DNA of 64,000 bases from Gammaproteobacteria bacterium UBA7803 (GTDB lineage Bacteria; Pseudomonadota; Gammaproteobacteria; Pseudomonadales; Azotimanducaceae). The notes under the pieces were generated by a model. The model was given only the letters and a program-made list of their open reading frames with translations, was not told the origin of the DNA and made no database searches. Positions 41,975 through 49,516 of this stretch are shown in pieces. The stretch lies in NCBI GenBank assembly GCA_002480525.1, contig DLCH01000056.1:1-64000 (forward strand), read 5' to 3'. Position numbers and translations under genes: made by a program. Numbering within the stretch: position 1 is the stretch's first letter; each line of letters opens with the position of its first letter.

Positions 41975-42627
41975 CGGGACCTCCCCCGGCGACCCCGGCC
42001 GGCTCGGTCGGCCCGGTCGGCAGAGCCATCCAGTCGCTCGATGATGTCGCTGGCCAGCTCGGCCAGCTTCAGGTGTCGGTTCATGGCTTCGGTTCGCATG
42101 CAGCGGTAAGCCTCCTGTTCGGGATATCCGTAGTGGGTCATCAGCAGCGCCTTGGCCCGATCCACCAGCTTGCGCTCGCCCAGCTCGAGCCGCGTGGAGG
42201 CGAGCTCCTCGCGCAGGTGCTGAAACTGACGGAACTGGGCCATCGCGACGTCGATAACGGGCTTCACCTTTTCCGCCCTGACGCCGTCCACCACGTACGC
42301 GGTCACCCCGGCATCGACGGCCTGGGCGATGAAGGCCGGATCCTCCTGCTCGGAGAACATGACGATGGGGGTGGGATTGTGTGCCGACACCAGGGACAGG
42401 CTCTCCAGCAGGTCCCGTCCCGGCGAGTCCAGATCGATCACGATCACGTCCGGCGCCTGCTGCTCGATCTGGCGCAGCAGGCCCGCCTGTCCCGGCACCA
42501 GACACAGCGTGCCGAATCCGGCCTGGCGCAGGCAGCCTTCGACCATGGCCGCGCGTCGCGGATTGTCGTCCACGAGCATCACCTTCACGGCGCCGTCGCC
42601 GCCCGCGCTGGCACCGGGTCCACTCAC
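41971..42627 (-). CDS. nasT: ANTAR-domain antiterminator NasT
   Basis: RNA-binding regulator of nitrate assimilation. The 218-residue protein has a response-regulator-like receiver domain (VMLVDDNPRRAAMVEG near 16, VIVIDLDSPG near 52) and a C-terminal ANTAR helix bundle (LVDRAKALLMTHYGYPEQEAYRCMR near 150-175). ANTAR proteins bind paired stem-loops in leader RNA and prevent terminator formation. Two such leaders lie beside it, before nrtA and before the porin. The start is probably the GTG at 42627, overlapping the porin stop as GTGA; a GTG at 42651 is also in frame. Confidence 0.93.
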   Translation of the reverse strand: MSGPGASAGGDGAVKVMLVDDNPRRAAMVEGCLRQAGFGTLCLVPGQAGLLRQIEQQAPDVIVIDLDSPGRDLLESLSLVSAHNPTPIVMFSEQEDPAFIAQAVDAGVTAYVVDGVRAEKVKPVIDVAMAQFRQFQHLREELASTRLELGERKLVDRAKALLMTHYGYPEQEAYRCMRTEAMNRHLKLAELASDIIERLDGSADRADRAGRGRRGRSR

Positions 42628-43832
42628 AGCGAGACGTTCACCGTGAGCCACAGTTTGCGGGTGTCGGTGGCGAATCCGTCGCTGTCGTAGTCCGACGCCT
42701 TGAGCTGCGCGCTGACCCGGGGCGACAGCGAATAGCCGAGCGCGACGTCAACCTCGCTGCCGTAGTCGACGTCACCCTGTTCCGAATCGAGTTCGTGGTA
42801 GACGACGCTGGCCGTCAGTCGATCCCAGCGGCCGGCGAGTCCGAAGTAGACGTCCTCGATGCCGGCGGCCGGCGTGTTGAGGAACTTGTCCGCCCACCCC
42901 TGGAACTTGTGGAGGGTCGCCAGCGGCGTCCGGAACGCGGCCGTGCCAGCGTCGCTGCCGAGCACCTCGACACCCGCCGTGACCGTCATCCGCCTGATGT
43001 TCGCAGCCGCCTCGACCCGTCCGTACCAGGCCTGATAGTCCTGGGGGTTGTCCGCGTAGTCGGTCTGCCGGGCGATCGTCGCCTCGAGCTTGACGGGGCC
43101 GACCTGCGCCTGCGCCTCCAGGCCCGCCGTGGCGTTGGCGTTCGGCGGGCCGTTGTCGTTGTCGAAGTCCATCAGATAGCCGAAGGCGCCGAGGCGGATG
43201 CCCTCAGAGAGCGGCCAGTCGAGCCTCAGCAGGTGGCTGTCGCTGCGCCAGTCCGCCGGCTGGACGCCATCGTCGGGGCCGAATATGCGGTTCACGTTGG
43301 CGACGTAGGCGTAGTCCAGGGCAACCGCGCCAACCCGGGACTCCAGCCGCACGGCGTCGAAGGTCTGCTCGTTCTGGCGCCAGCCGACGCCCCCCACGAA
43401 CCGCTGATTGCCGTGCAGGATGCGCTGACGGCCGCCGGTCAGGGTGAGCGCGTCGTTACGGTAGGCGACGAATGCCTGATTGAGATCGAAGCCTTCGGGG
43501 TCCGCGACCACCGGGTACCCGGTCTCGCCGTTGGCGGTGGAGTTGTAGCGCTCGGGACCGATCATGGCCACGTAGTCCGCCTCGAAGCCGAAGCTCCAGG
43601 CGTCCACATCCGCCGAGCGCCACGTGTAGCGGGCCCGTGCCGTGGAGGCATTGGCGTCGCGGTCGATGCCGTCCTGATCCACGTGCTCATAGCGGTAGCG
43701 AACCGCGAAGCGGCCCTCGCCGGCCCGGACGGCCTCGGAGAGGGGTTCCAGGGACAGTCCCTCCGCCCGGGCCAGTAGCGGGACCGGGAGCGTCAACAGA
43801 GAAACGCACAAGGCGAGGATTCGGCTGTTCAT
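42624..43832 (-). CDS. Alginate-export-family outer-membrane porin of the nitrate cluster
   Basis: 402-residue precursor with a signal peptide (MNSRILALCVSLLTLPVPLL, cleavage after ARA near 23) and a repetitive beta-barrel pattern with alternating aromatic strands (FAVRYRYEHVDQDG; WSFGFEADYVAMIG; LTLTGGRQRILHGNQRFVGG). It ends LWLTVNVSL. The GRQ.I..GNQRFVG segment near 145 fits the alginate_export porin group. Its operon with nasT/nasS and its own leader suggest it admits nitrate across the outer membrane, but the substrate is inferred. ATG 43832 has TAGGAG 12 nt upstream; longer in-frame starts would lie within the leader. Confidence 0.8.
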   Translation of the reverse strand: MNSRILALCVSLLTLPVPLLARAEGLSLEPLSEAVRAGEGRFAVRYRYEHVDQDGIDRDANASTARARYTWRSADVDAWSFGFEADYVAMIGPERYNSTANGETGYPVVADPEGFDLNQAFVAYRNDALTLTGGRQRILHGNQRFVGGVGWRQNEQTFDAVRLESRVGAVALDYAYVANVNRIFGPDDGVQPADWRSDSHLLRLDWPLSEGIRLGAFGYLMDFDNDNGPPNANATAGLEAQAQVGPVKLEATIARQTDYADNPQDYQAWYGRVEAAANIRRMTVTAGVEVLGSDAGTAAFRTPLATLHKFQGWADKFLNTPAAGIEDVYFGLAGRWDRLTASVVYHELDSEQGDVDYGSEVDVALGYSLSPRVSAQLKASDYDSDGFATDTRKLWLTVNVSL

Positions 43833-43855
43833 TCTTTTTTCGGCTCCTAGAATGC

Positions 43856-43891
43856 AAAAGCGCCCGGCCCCGCTCGTGCGGGACCAGGCGC
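43856..43891 (-). terminator. Leader terminator upstream of the porin gene (probable NasT target)
   Basis: A 14-bp stem (43891-43878 paired with 43873-43860, two G-U pairs, loop ACGA) followed by TTTT at 43859-43856, ending 24 nt before the porin start. A second stem-loop GTCGCC/GGCGAC with loop ATCGA (43919-43935) lies near the 5' end of the same leader. The arrangement parallels the nrtA leader. Confidence 0.78.
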
Positions 43892-43948
43892 CTATGCCGG
43901 ATGTTGACAGATTGTACGGTCGCCTCGATGGCGACGCGGTCTCCATCA

Positions 43949-43964
43949 AACAAATTCCGAGCCA
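43949..43964 (-). promoter_or_regulatory. Sigma-54-like promoter of the porin-nasT-nasS operon
   Basis: TGGCTCGGAATTTGTT on the minus strand keeps the GG/-12 spacing of sigma-54 promoters and shares TTGTTTG with the nrtA promoter. The implied start is near 43938, giving a leader of about 106 nt. Confidence 0.6.
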
Positions 43965-44049
43965 ACTGTGACGCGAATTGAAAAGCCCTAGAAGATTCAA
44001 TCGGTTGGGACGTGCGCCGGGAACGGACAGGACGCCGGGGCGCACGCCA

Positions 44050-44649
44050 TTGGGGCACTATGGGACCTTCGCACCCCGTTTTCGCGCACGAACCGCCGGC
44101 ATCGTGCTGGCCGGCGGACGTGGACGCCGCGTCGACGGTCGCGACAAGGGACTGCTGCGCCGTCGCGGCCGCCCGCTGGTGTCGGGGCCGGCCGGTCTGC
44201 TGGCCCGTCACTGCCAGCGGGTGCTGATCAGCGCCAATCGCCACCAGGCCCGGTACGCCCGCTTCGCGGATCGCGTGATCGCCGACACGATGCCGGACTT
44301 CGCCGGCCCGCTGGCGGGCATCAGTGCCGGGATGCGCGCCGTCCGGGCACGCCGCGTCGTGATCCTGCCGTGTGACGCCGCCGGGATTCCCGCCGACCTG
44401 CCGGCCCGCCTGCTCCGGGCTCTGGCCCTTCACGGCCACGCCGACGCCGCCGTGGCGCGGGACGCACGCCGGCGCCAGCCGATGGTGATGGCGCTGCGCG
44501 GTGGTCTTGGCGGCGCGTTGGACCGCTACCTCGCCGGCGGCGGCCGATCCGCCCATGGCTGGCTCGATACACTCGAGGTGGTCGAGGTGCCCGTGCGGGG
44601 CGACATCGGCAACCACAACGTCATGCCTCAGCCGTGGTCCCCGGATTGA
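44050..44649 (+). CDS. mobA: Molybdenum cofactor guanylyltransferase
   Basis: Adds GMP to Mo-molybdopterin to give the MGD cofactor needed by NasA. The 199-residue protein shows AGIVLAGGRGRRVDGRDKGLL near residue 13 (nucleotide-binding loop), PDFAGPLAGISAGM near 85 (family GP.AG) and the metal-binding VVILPCDAAGIP near 103. Where most MobA have a Met the loop has Val, a mild change. I take the TTG at 44050 because it gives the usual length; an earlier TTG at 43978 is possible. Divergent from the porin and tail-to-tail with the next gene, overlapping it by 29 nt. Confidence 0.88.
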   Translation: MGHYGTFAPRFRARTAGIVLAGGRGRRVDGRDKGLLRRRGRPLVSGPAGLLARHCQRVLISANRHQARYARFADRVIADTMPDFAGPLAGISAGMRAVRARRVVILPCDAAGIPADLPARLLRALALHGHADAAVARDARRRQPMVMALRGGLGGALDRYLAGGGRSAHGWLDTLEVVEVPVRGDIGNHNVMPQPWSPD

Positions 44650-44998
44650 CGAAGCGGTCGCCGTCGTCCTCACCCGGGCGCGGATTCAGGCAGGCGAAAT
44701 CCTTTTCCACCAGCAGCGTCAGCTCGCCGTCTCCGAGATCCGCTCGACCCGACAGCGACACGAGGTCCGGACGCCCGGACCAGTCGTGCAGGGCGTCCAG
44801 CGGAACCCGCACGGTCACCGTCGCTCCGTCGAAGCGGGCATCGATCGCATCGACCTCCGCGCCCTCGAGCCGATAGCCCAACGCCGCTCCGCCCGGAAAG
44901 CGGGTGCGGCAGGCCACGCTGTGCCCGCCGCCCAGCCGCTGCACCTCGCTGACGCTGACGCGCAGCCGCACCGAATCGCCCTGGATCCTCATCTTCAT
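44621..44998 (-). CDS. DUF7009-like small conserved protein
   Basis: 125-residue cytoplasmic protein. It begins MKMRIQGDSVRLRVSVSEVQ, followed by LGYRLEGAEVDAIDARFDG and TVRVPLDALHDW, a beta-rich pattern I associate with DUF7009. Function unknown. The C-terminus overlaps mobA tail-to-tail. Its start codon is the last of four equivalent starts created by a 17-bp tandem repeat (44993-45060); ATG 44998 is the only one that opens the long frame apart from Met3 (44992). Expression may depend on translation through the repeats. Confidence 0.75.
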   Translation of the reverse strand: MKMRIQGDSVRLRVSVSEVQRLGGGHSVACRTRFPGGAALGYRLEGAEVDAIDARFDGATVTVRVPLDALHDWSGRPDLVSLSGRADLGDGELTLLVEKDFACLNPRPGEDDGDRFVNPGTTAEA

Positions 44999-45060
44999 GG
45001 CGGAAACTGCTTCATGGCGGAGACTTCTTCACGGCGGAAAATTCTTCATGGCCAAAGGCC
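44993..45060. repeat. Four 17-bp tandem repeats at the start of the DUF7009-like gene
   Basis: Units at 44993-45009, 45010-45026, 45027-45043 and 45044-45060, each starting CTTCATGGC or CTTCACGGC on the plus strand. The first three differ at a few positions; the last diverges after nine bases. On the minus strand each unit carries CCATGAAG or CCGTGAAG, so the start region of the gene has been multiplied. Confidence 0.93.
44995..45049 (-). other. Chain of three overlapping 6-codon mini-ORFs ending Pro-Pro-stop
   Basis: In the minus-strand repeats, ATG 45049 encodes MKNFPP-stop, GTG 45032 encodes MKKSPP-stop and ATG 45015 encodes MKQFPP-stop. Each stop overlaps the next start by 4 nt (GTGA, ATGA, ATGA), and the last overlaps the ATG at 44998 of the real gene. 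A longer frame from 45074 (20 residues) ends at the same stop as the second mini-ORF. No strong ribosome site is seen, so translation is unproven. Confidence 0.5.
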
Positions 45061-45191
45061 AAAGCAGATTGCATGCCACCGGCCCCGGCATGGCCCGGCA
45101 GCGGCGGTGGCGCGACGGCGCGGGTCTTTGCGCCTCACGACAGTGCGTCGGAGTCGCCGAGCGCCCCTCATCGGTGCGTGACGCCCAGGTA

Positions 45192-46205
45192 TCAGCGGAA
45201 CGACGGACTGTTGCCGATGCCGGTGAGCAGTCTTCCGAGAAGATCGGAACCGGTGATGATTCTTGGCCGATCCAGCCACACCAGCACCACGTCCCGATCG
45301 ATCACGTCGTCGGAATCCGTGCGGGCCTTGAGTCGGCGGATGACGTCGCCCAGGGTGGTCTGATGATCCCGCACGACCACCGGCCGGTGACAATACCGGT
45401 ACGGATCGAAGGGTTTCGCGCCGAACAGCGCCGCCCGGGTGAAGTCGGGCGCGTTCAGCGCCAGCAGCGGCTGCCGGTCGGCGTCCACCAGCACCACCCA
45501 GGTGTGGGGGCTGCGGTTGATGGTCTTCAGGAACGGGTCGTCGGCGCGCGGCTCAATGTCGGGAAACCGCGGCAGGTCCACGTCCACCGGCAGCTCGACG
45601 ATGCTCTCCGGCGCGATCAGCTCGCCTTCGTGGGTGGAGCTGAGATCGTCGATGTCGAGGAAGTTGAGCGCGCCGATGCCTTCGACGTCGCTGACGTCCG
45701 TCTCCGGCGAGCGCACGTGGGCCTTGAGGATGTCCCGCAGCAGCGGCTCGTGCAGGTACTCGATGGCCTCGCGCCCGAGCCACCAGTCGAGAAACCGCCC
45801 GGTGGGCCGCGCCACCGGATACAGCAGCCGCTGGTAGAAGCGGATCACCGGCGCGAGCAGCGCGGCGGTGCGCAGCGGGTGCCGGGAGAAATAGGCCTGG
45901 GGCATGATCTCCCCCAGCCAGGTGATGACGAAGGTGGAGAAGAAGAACGCGATCACGCCGGCCAGCACGGAGTTGGCCAGCAGCGCCAGCAGCACGTTGA
46001 TGGAGACGTTGCCCCACAGGATGGTGGCGAGCAGGTAGTTGGAGTCCTGGCGCAGGGCGAGCACCCGGCCCGCCCGCGGGTCGTGCCGGGACTCGACCTC
46101 GAGCCGCAGGCGGCTCAACCGGTAGAACGCCAGATTGCAGCCCGAGAACATGGCCGACTGGCTCACGCAGAATGCGATGCCGAGCCAGATCAGCGTGTGG
46201 TCCAT
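45192..46205 (-). CDS. CNNM/DUF21 and CBS-domain membrane protein (CorC/HlyC-like)
   Basis: 337-residue inner-membrane protein of the CNNM/CorB family, linked to Mg2+ or other divalent cation homeostasis. Residues 1-130 are a DUF21 domain with about four hydrophobic segments (FSGCNLAFYRLSRLRLE near 21, WGNVSINVLLALLANS near 64, TFVITWLGEIMPQAYFS near 90). About 190-330 is a CBS pair (IVELPVDVDLPRFPD, NRSPHTWVVLVDADRQPLLAL). It lacks the C-terminal transporter-associated domain. Last in an operon after the 49-residue protein (13 nt gap). Confidence 0.85.
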   Translation of the reverse strand: MDHTLIWLGIAFCVSQSAMFSGCNLAFYRLSRLRLEVESRHDPRAGRVLALRQDSNYLLATILWGNVSINVLLALLANSVLAGVIAFFFSTFVITWLGEIMPQAYFSRHPLRTAALLAPVIRFYQRLLYPVARPTGRFLDWWLGREAIEYLHEPLLRDILKAHVRSPETDVSDVEGIGALNFLDIDDLSSTHEGELIAPESIVELPVDVDLPRFPDIEPRADDPFLKTINRSPHTWVVLVDADRQPLLALNAPDFTRAALFGAKPFDPYRYCHRPVVVRDHQTTLGDVIRRLKARTDSDDVIDRDVVLVWLDRPRIITGSDLLGRLLTGIGNSPSFR

Positions 46206-46218
46206 CGCCGCGGCGGGC

Positions 46219-46368
46219 TCACTCCCGGGTGACGTCGATGATCTGCAGCATGAGCTCGCCCATCTGCTGCTGAACCTGCTTGAGCTCGTCGAGCAGGGCG
46301 TCCTGACGCTGCTTCAGCGCTTCGTACTCGGCGCTGAGCTGGCGGATGCGTTCTTCGTCCATGGACAT
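46219..46368 (-). CDS. 49-residue coiled-coil small protein (SlyX-like size)
   Basis: A short gene found by reading the gap between the cyclophilin and CNNM genes. Translation gives MSMDEERIRQLSAEYEALK, continuing with repeated KQRQDALLDELKQVQQQM and ending IIDVTRE. Leu/Ile/Met recur at heptad spacing with Lys/Glu/Gln between, so one amphipathic helix forming a coiled coil is expected. It is preceded by a 26-nt gap from ppiB and followed by 13 nt to the CNNM gene. A Met at the third codon is an alternative start. Function unknown; a small partner of the CNNM protein is one inference. Confidence 0.75.
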   Translation of the reverse strand: MSMDEERIRQLSAEYEALKQRQDALLDELKQVQQQMGELMLQIIDVTRE

Positions 46369-46394
46369 GTCCGTGCCTCAGCCGTCGGTGCGTG

Positions 46395-46898
46395 TCAGCC
46401 GTCGAGGATGCCGTTCCACTCGGTGACACGCCCGGCCTGCGCCTCGAGCACCGCGTCGACGTCGCCGCTCACTGCGACGGATTCGATCCTGTCGCCCTGG
46501 GCGATGGCGTCCACCACCGCCTGATCCTCCGCACCCTGGACCTGGCCGAAGATGCTGTGGGCGTCGTCGAGCCACGGCGTCGGCACGTGGGTGATGAAGA
46601 ACTGGCTGCCGTTAGTGCCCGGACCGGCGTTGGCCATCGACAGCCGGCCGGGCCGGTCGTGGCGCAGCGAGGCGTCGAACTCGTCCTCGAAGCGGTAGCC
46701 GGGACCGCCGGTGCCGCGCCCCTGGGGGCAGCCGCCCTGGATCATGAAGTCGCTGATGACCCGGTGGAACGGCAGCCCGTCGTAGTAGCCGCGACGCGCC
46801 AGATTGACGAAGTTGGCGACCGTGACCGGCGCCTGCTCCGGGTACAGGTCCAGGCGGATGTCGCCCTTGCTGGTGGTGATGACGGCCTGGACGTTCAT
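46395..46898 (-). CDS. ppiB: Peptidyl-prolyl cis-trans isomerase, cyclophilin type
   Basis: Cytoplasmic prolyl isomerase. The 167-residue protein has the cyclophilin core FHRVISDFMIQGGCPQGRGTGGPGYRFEDEF (abridged; near residue 44), SMANAGPGTNGSQFFITHVPTPWLD (near 88; active-site Q/F pair) and HSIFGQVQGAEDQAVVDAI. No signal peptide. The ribosome site AGGAGGG is near perfect. The start overlaps the preceding oxidoreductase stop as ATGA, and a 49-residue protein follows. Confidence 0.95.
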   Translation of the reverse strand: MNVQAVITTSKGDIRLDLYPEQAPVTVANFVNLARRGYYDGLPFHRVISDFMIQGGCPQGRGTGGPGYRFEDEFDASLRHDRPGRLSMANAGPGTNGSQFFITHVPTPWLDDAHSIFGQVQGAEDQAVVDAIAQGDRIESVAVSGDVDAVLEAQAGRVTEWNGILDG

Positions 46899-48142
46899 TG
46901 TCCCTCCTGCTTCTGACCGCCGGCCTGCCGCAGGTCGGGGGCGTTGTGGGAATGCATGGCGGCCTTGCCGTCCGTCCCTTCGGACAGGGCCTTCACCGCC
47001 CGCTCGTTTTCCATGATCTTCGACATCACCGCCTGGCCGGCGCGCTCGAACACGTCCCGGTTCTCGATGACGTGGCGCTGGGATTCCCGGTAGCCGGCCA
47101 GCATGCCGTTGACCTCGGGGATCACGTAGCGCGCCACCAGCTCCCAGCTCCGGAAGGTGTCCTCCCGGTTGGCCCAGTCGTGGGCGAAGCCGATGATGGT
47201 GCCGAAGCCGCCGGTGAGCTCGACCATCTGGCGGATGGCGGCCACCAGGTCGTCCGGCGTGCCGATGACGCTGGCGCCGCCGGCGTCGCTCATCTCCTCC
47301 ACCGCCTGGTCGGGATCGGAGAAGGGCTCGGCGCCGGGACGCATCAGCGTGCCGACGGTGTACTCGTTGTGCCAGCGGTGCAGGCCGTGCCTGGCCTGGC
47401 GGCGGGCCTCCTCGCGGGTCTCGGCGATGTGCCAGCTCATGACGATGCGCCAGTCGGCCCGGTTCACGGTCTGGCCGTGCTTGGCGGCGGAATCCTCGGC
47501 GAACGCCCACTGGGTGGGCAGCGCCTGCAGGCCCGCGGTGGACATGGAGCCGATGGACAGCACGCCGCAGCCGTACTTGCCGGCCAGCGTCATGCCCGAC
47601 GGGCTGACCATCGAGGCGACCGCCATGGGCAGTTCCTCCTGCAGCGGCAGGAGCTGCAGCGCAGCGTCCTTCAGGGTGAACCACTCGCTCTCGTGGGAGA
47701 AGCGCGGCTCGCCCCGCAGCAGCCGCTGGATCACGCCGATGGCCTCGTCCTGGCGGTCCCGCTGCACCATCGGGTCGATGCCCAGGGTGTAGGCGTCGGA
47801 GGGCAGCGCGCCGGGGCCGGTGCCGAAGATCACCCGGCCGCGGGTCATGTGGTCGAGCTGGACGATGCGTTGCGCGACGTTGAACGGATGGTGGTACGGC
47901 AGCGACACCACGCCGGTGCCGAGGCGGATGCGATGGGTGCGCTCGCCGGCGGCGGCCAGGAACAGCTCCGGCGAGGCGATGACTTCCCAGCCGGTGGAGT
48001 GGTGCTCGCCGCACCAGAATTCGTCGTAGCCGAGCCGGTCGAGGTGTTCCGCCAGGTCGAGATCGCGGCGGAGCTGCAGCGTCGGGTGCTCGCCGATCGG
48101 ATGATGCGGCGCCAGGAACGCGCCGAAGCCCAGTCTGGCCAT
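46895..48142 (-). CDS. LLM class flavin-dependent oxidoreductase (luciferase-like)
   Basis: 415-residue alkanal monooxygenase-like protein. The family opening FGAFLAPHHPIGEHPTLQLRRDLDLAEHLD (abridged) is followed by FWCGEHHSTGWEVI near 41, RIRLGTGVVSLPYHHPFNVA near 72, TRGRVIFGTGPGALPSDAY near 100, and the SPSGMTLAGKYG segment near 185. These match long-chain alkane or aldehyde monooxygenase-like LLM proteins (two-component, reduced FMN). No flavin reductase is adjacent. First of the operon with ppiB, the 49-residue gene and the CNNM gene. Substrate unknown. Confidence 0.88.
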   Translation of the reverse strand: MARLGFGAFLAPHHPIGEHPTLQLRRDLDLAEHLDRLGYDEFWCGEHHSTGWEVIASPELFLAAAGERTHRIRLGTGVVSLPYHHPFNVAQRIVQLDHMTRGRVIFGTGPGALPSDAYTLGIDPMVQRDRQDEAIGVIQRLLRGEPRFSHESEWFTLKDAALQLLPLQEELPMAVASMVSPSGMTLAGKYGCGVLSIGSMSTAGLQALPTQWAFAEDSAAKHGQTVNRADWRIVMSWHIAETREEARRQARHGLHRWHNEYTVGTLMRPGAEPFSDPDQAVEEMSDAGGASVIGTPDDLVAAIRQMVELTGGFGTIIGFAHDWANREDTFRSWELVARYVIPEVNGMLAGYRESQRHVIENRDVFERAGQAVMSKIMENERAVKALSEGTDGKAAMHSHNAPDLRQAGGQKQEGQ

Positions 48143-48252
48143 GCTGGCCTCCCCTGAATCTGATGAGCCCTCATCTTACCACCACGGCCCCGCAGGGCAC
48201 GGCTCCCCGCCCCCCGCAAAACCATCCCCCGCCCCCGATCCGCATCGCCCCC

Positions 48253-48405
48253 GTAGGAGCGGCCTCCCGGCCGCGATCCGCGTTCATCCTCCCTGGGCGG
48301 GACGCCTGCCCGCGCAGCATCGCGGCCGGGAGGCCGCTCCTACATGGGGGTGTCTCCTGCACGGCGGGAGGGGCTGGCGGATCGCGGCCGGGAGGCCGCT
48401 CCTAC
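48253..48405. repeat. REPIN-like cluster
   Basis: Forward copy at 48253-48277 and inverted copies at 48319-48343 and 48381-48405, all with arms GCGGCC/GGCCGC. It fills the 286-nt space between the luciferase-like gene (start 48142) and the tRNA-binding gene (stop 48429), both on the minus strand. Confidence 0.92.
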
Positions 48406-48428
48406 GGGGGCCGGGTGGCGCTGGCGGC

Positions 48429-48767
48429 TCAGGCCAGCTTGGCCCCCAGCGGCACGTCGGCGTCGGGGACGCACAGCGCCACGCGGCCTTCGGCGTCGTG
48501 GAAGCCGGTCACCAGGCACTCGGACATGAGCGGGCCGATCTGCTTCTTCGGGAAGTTCACCACCGCCACCACCAGCCGGCCCACCAGATCCTCGGGCCGG
48601 TACAGGTCGGTGATCTGGGCGCTCGACTTGCGGGTGCCGATCTCGTCGCCGAAATCCACCTGCAGCACGTAGGCGGGCTTGCGGGCCTCCTTGAACACCT
48701 CCGCGCTCAGCACCCTGCCGACCCGCAGCTCGACCCTGGAGAAGTCGTCCCAGGTGATCTGTTCCAT
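48429..48767 (-). CDS. tRNA-binding domain protein (CsaA-like)
   Basis: 112-residue single OB-fold protein of the tRNA_bind family (EMAP/MetG C-terminal type). Motifs: RVELRVGRVLSAEVFKEARKPAYVLQVDFG (abridged; residues 11-40), RLVVAVVNFPKKQIGPLMSE near 65 and VPDADVPLGAKLA at the end. The PLGAKLA tail and the length match CsaA, a small chaperone-like tRNA-binding protein. The ATG at 48767 has GAGGAAC just upstream. Single gene. Confidence 0.88.
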   Translation of the reverse strand: MEQITWDDFSRVELRVGRVLSAEVFKEARKPAYVLQVDFGDEIGTRKSSAQITDLYRPEDLVGRLVVAVVNFPKKQIGPLMSECLVTGFHDAEGRVALCVPDADVPLGAKLA

Positions 48768-48899
48768 GTTCCTCGTCCACCGGCTCGTCGAGGCCGGATG
48801 ATAACCGGCGCACGCCCGCCATGTGACGTGGGTCACACGGGCGCAGCGCCGCCGGCGGGCGCAATTCGCCAATGGGTAGAATCCGCGGCTGGCTTCCAC

Positions 48900-49436
48900 A
48901 TGACGACACGGACTTCGATGCCTCCGAACCCACCGGCCTGGTTCGCCGCCGACCACGTCTTCTGCGCCGCCGACGGCTGGTACGTCGGCGCGGAGGACGG
49001 TTTCCGGATCGGTCCGTTCCGCAGCCGCTTCCAGGCCGAGGCCCAGAGCCGGACCCTGACCTCGCGGCTCGCCCGCTGCCGCAACGTCACCGAGCAGGTG
49101 CGCACGGTGCGCCGCTTCGTGTTCCAGCAGACGCGCCAGGAAGGCCGCCTGGTGAAGAACGGCATCTCGCGGCTGGAGAAGTCCAGCCCCGCCGACGCCG
49201 ACCAGGCCCGCGCCGGCGAGAAGCCGCGCCTGCGGTTCCGCACCAACCGGCTGTTCGCCGTCGCCGACACCTGGTATTTCGCCACCCGCGAAGGCGTCGA
49301 CGTCGGCCCCTACCGCAGCCGTGAGGATGCCGCGGCCGGGGCCGAACGGCTGCTCGCCCTGCTGCGGATCACCCCGCCCGGACAGCCCACCCTCGACGCC
49401 ATCGAGCGGTTCCGCCGCAACCTCGGATCCGACTGA
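48900..49436 (+). CDS. Hypothetical protein with duplicated DUF6316-like domain
   Basis: 178 residues with the same short domain twice. Copy 1 (about 17-50) contains FCAADGWYVGAEDGFRIGPF followed by RSRFQAEAQ; copy 2 (about 115-150) contains FAVADTWYFATREGVDVGPY followed by RSREDAAAG. The shared pattern W-Y-x3-(E/R)-(D/E)-G-x3-GP(F/Y)-RSR suggests a compact beta unit seen in gammaproteobacterial DUF6316-like proteins. No signal or membrane segment. A basic linker (RFVFQQTRQEGRLVKNG) lies between. Function unknown. ATG 48900 or 48918 may be the start. Confidence 0.7.
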   Translation: MTTRTSMPPNPPAWFAADHVFCAADGWYVGAEDGFRIGPFRSRFQAEAQSRTLTSRLARCRNVTEQVRTVRRFVFQQTRQEGRLVKNGISRLEKSSPADADQARAGEKPRLRFRTNRLFAVADTWYFATREGVDVGPYRSREDAAAGAERLLALLRITPPGQPTLDAIERFRRNLGSD

Positions 49437-49516
49437 CCCGACGCCCGGTTCCAACCGGGCCGGAACATCGGCGCATCCGCCCGGTCGAAACCGGCAGACA
49501 CAGACCGCGAGGCACC

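Noticed and set aside
45046..45393. A 115-codon minus-strand frame overlapping the CNNM gene 3' end.
   Set aside because: It is Arg/Pro-rich, shows no motif and is the out-of-frame shadow of the CNNM gene.
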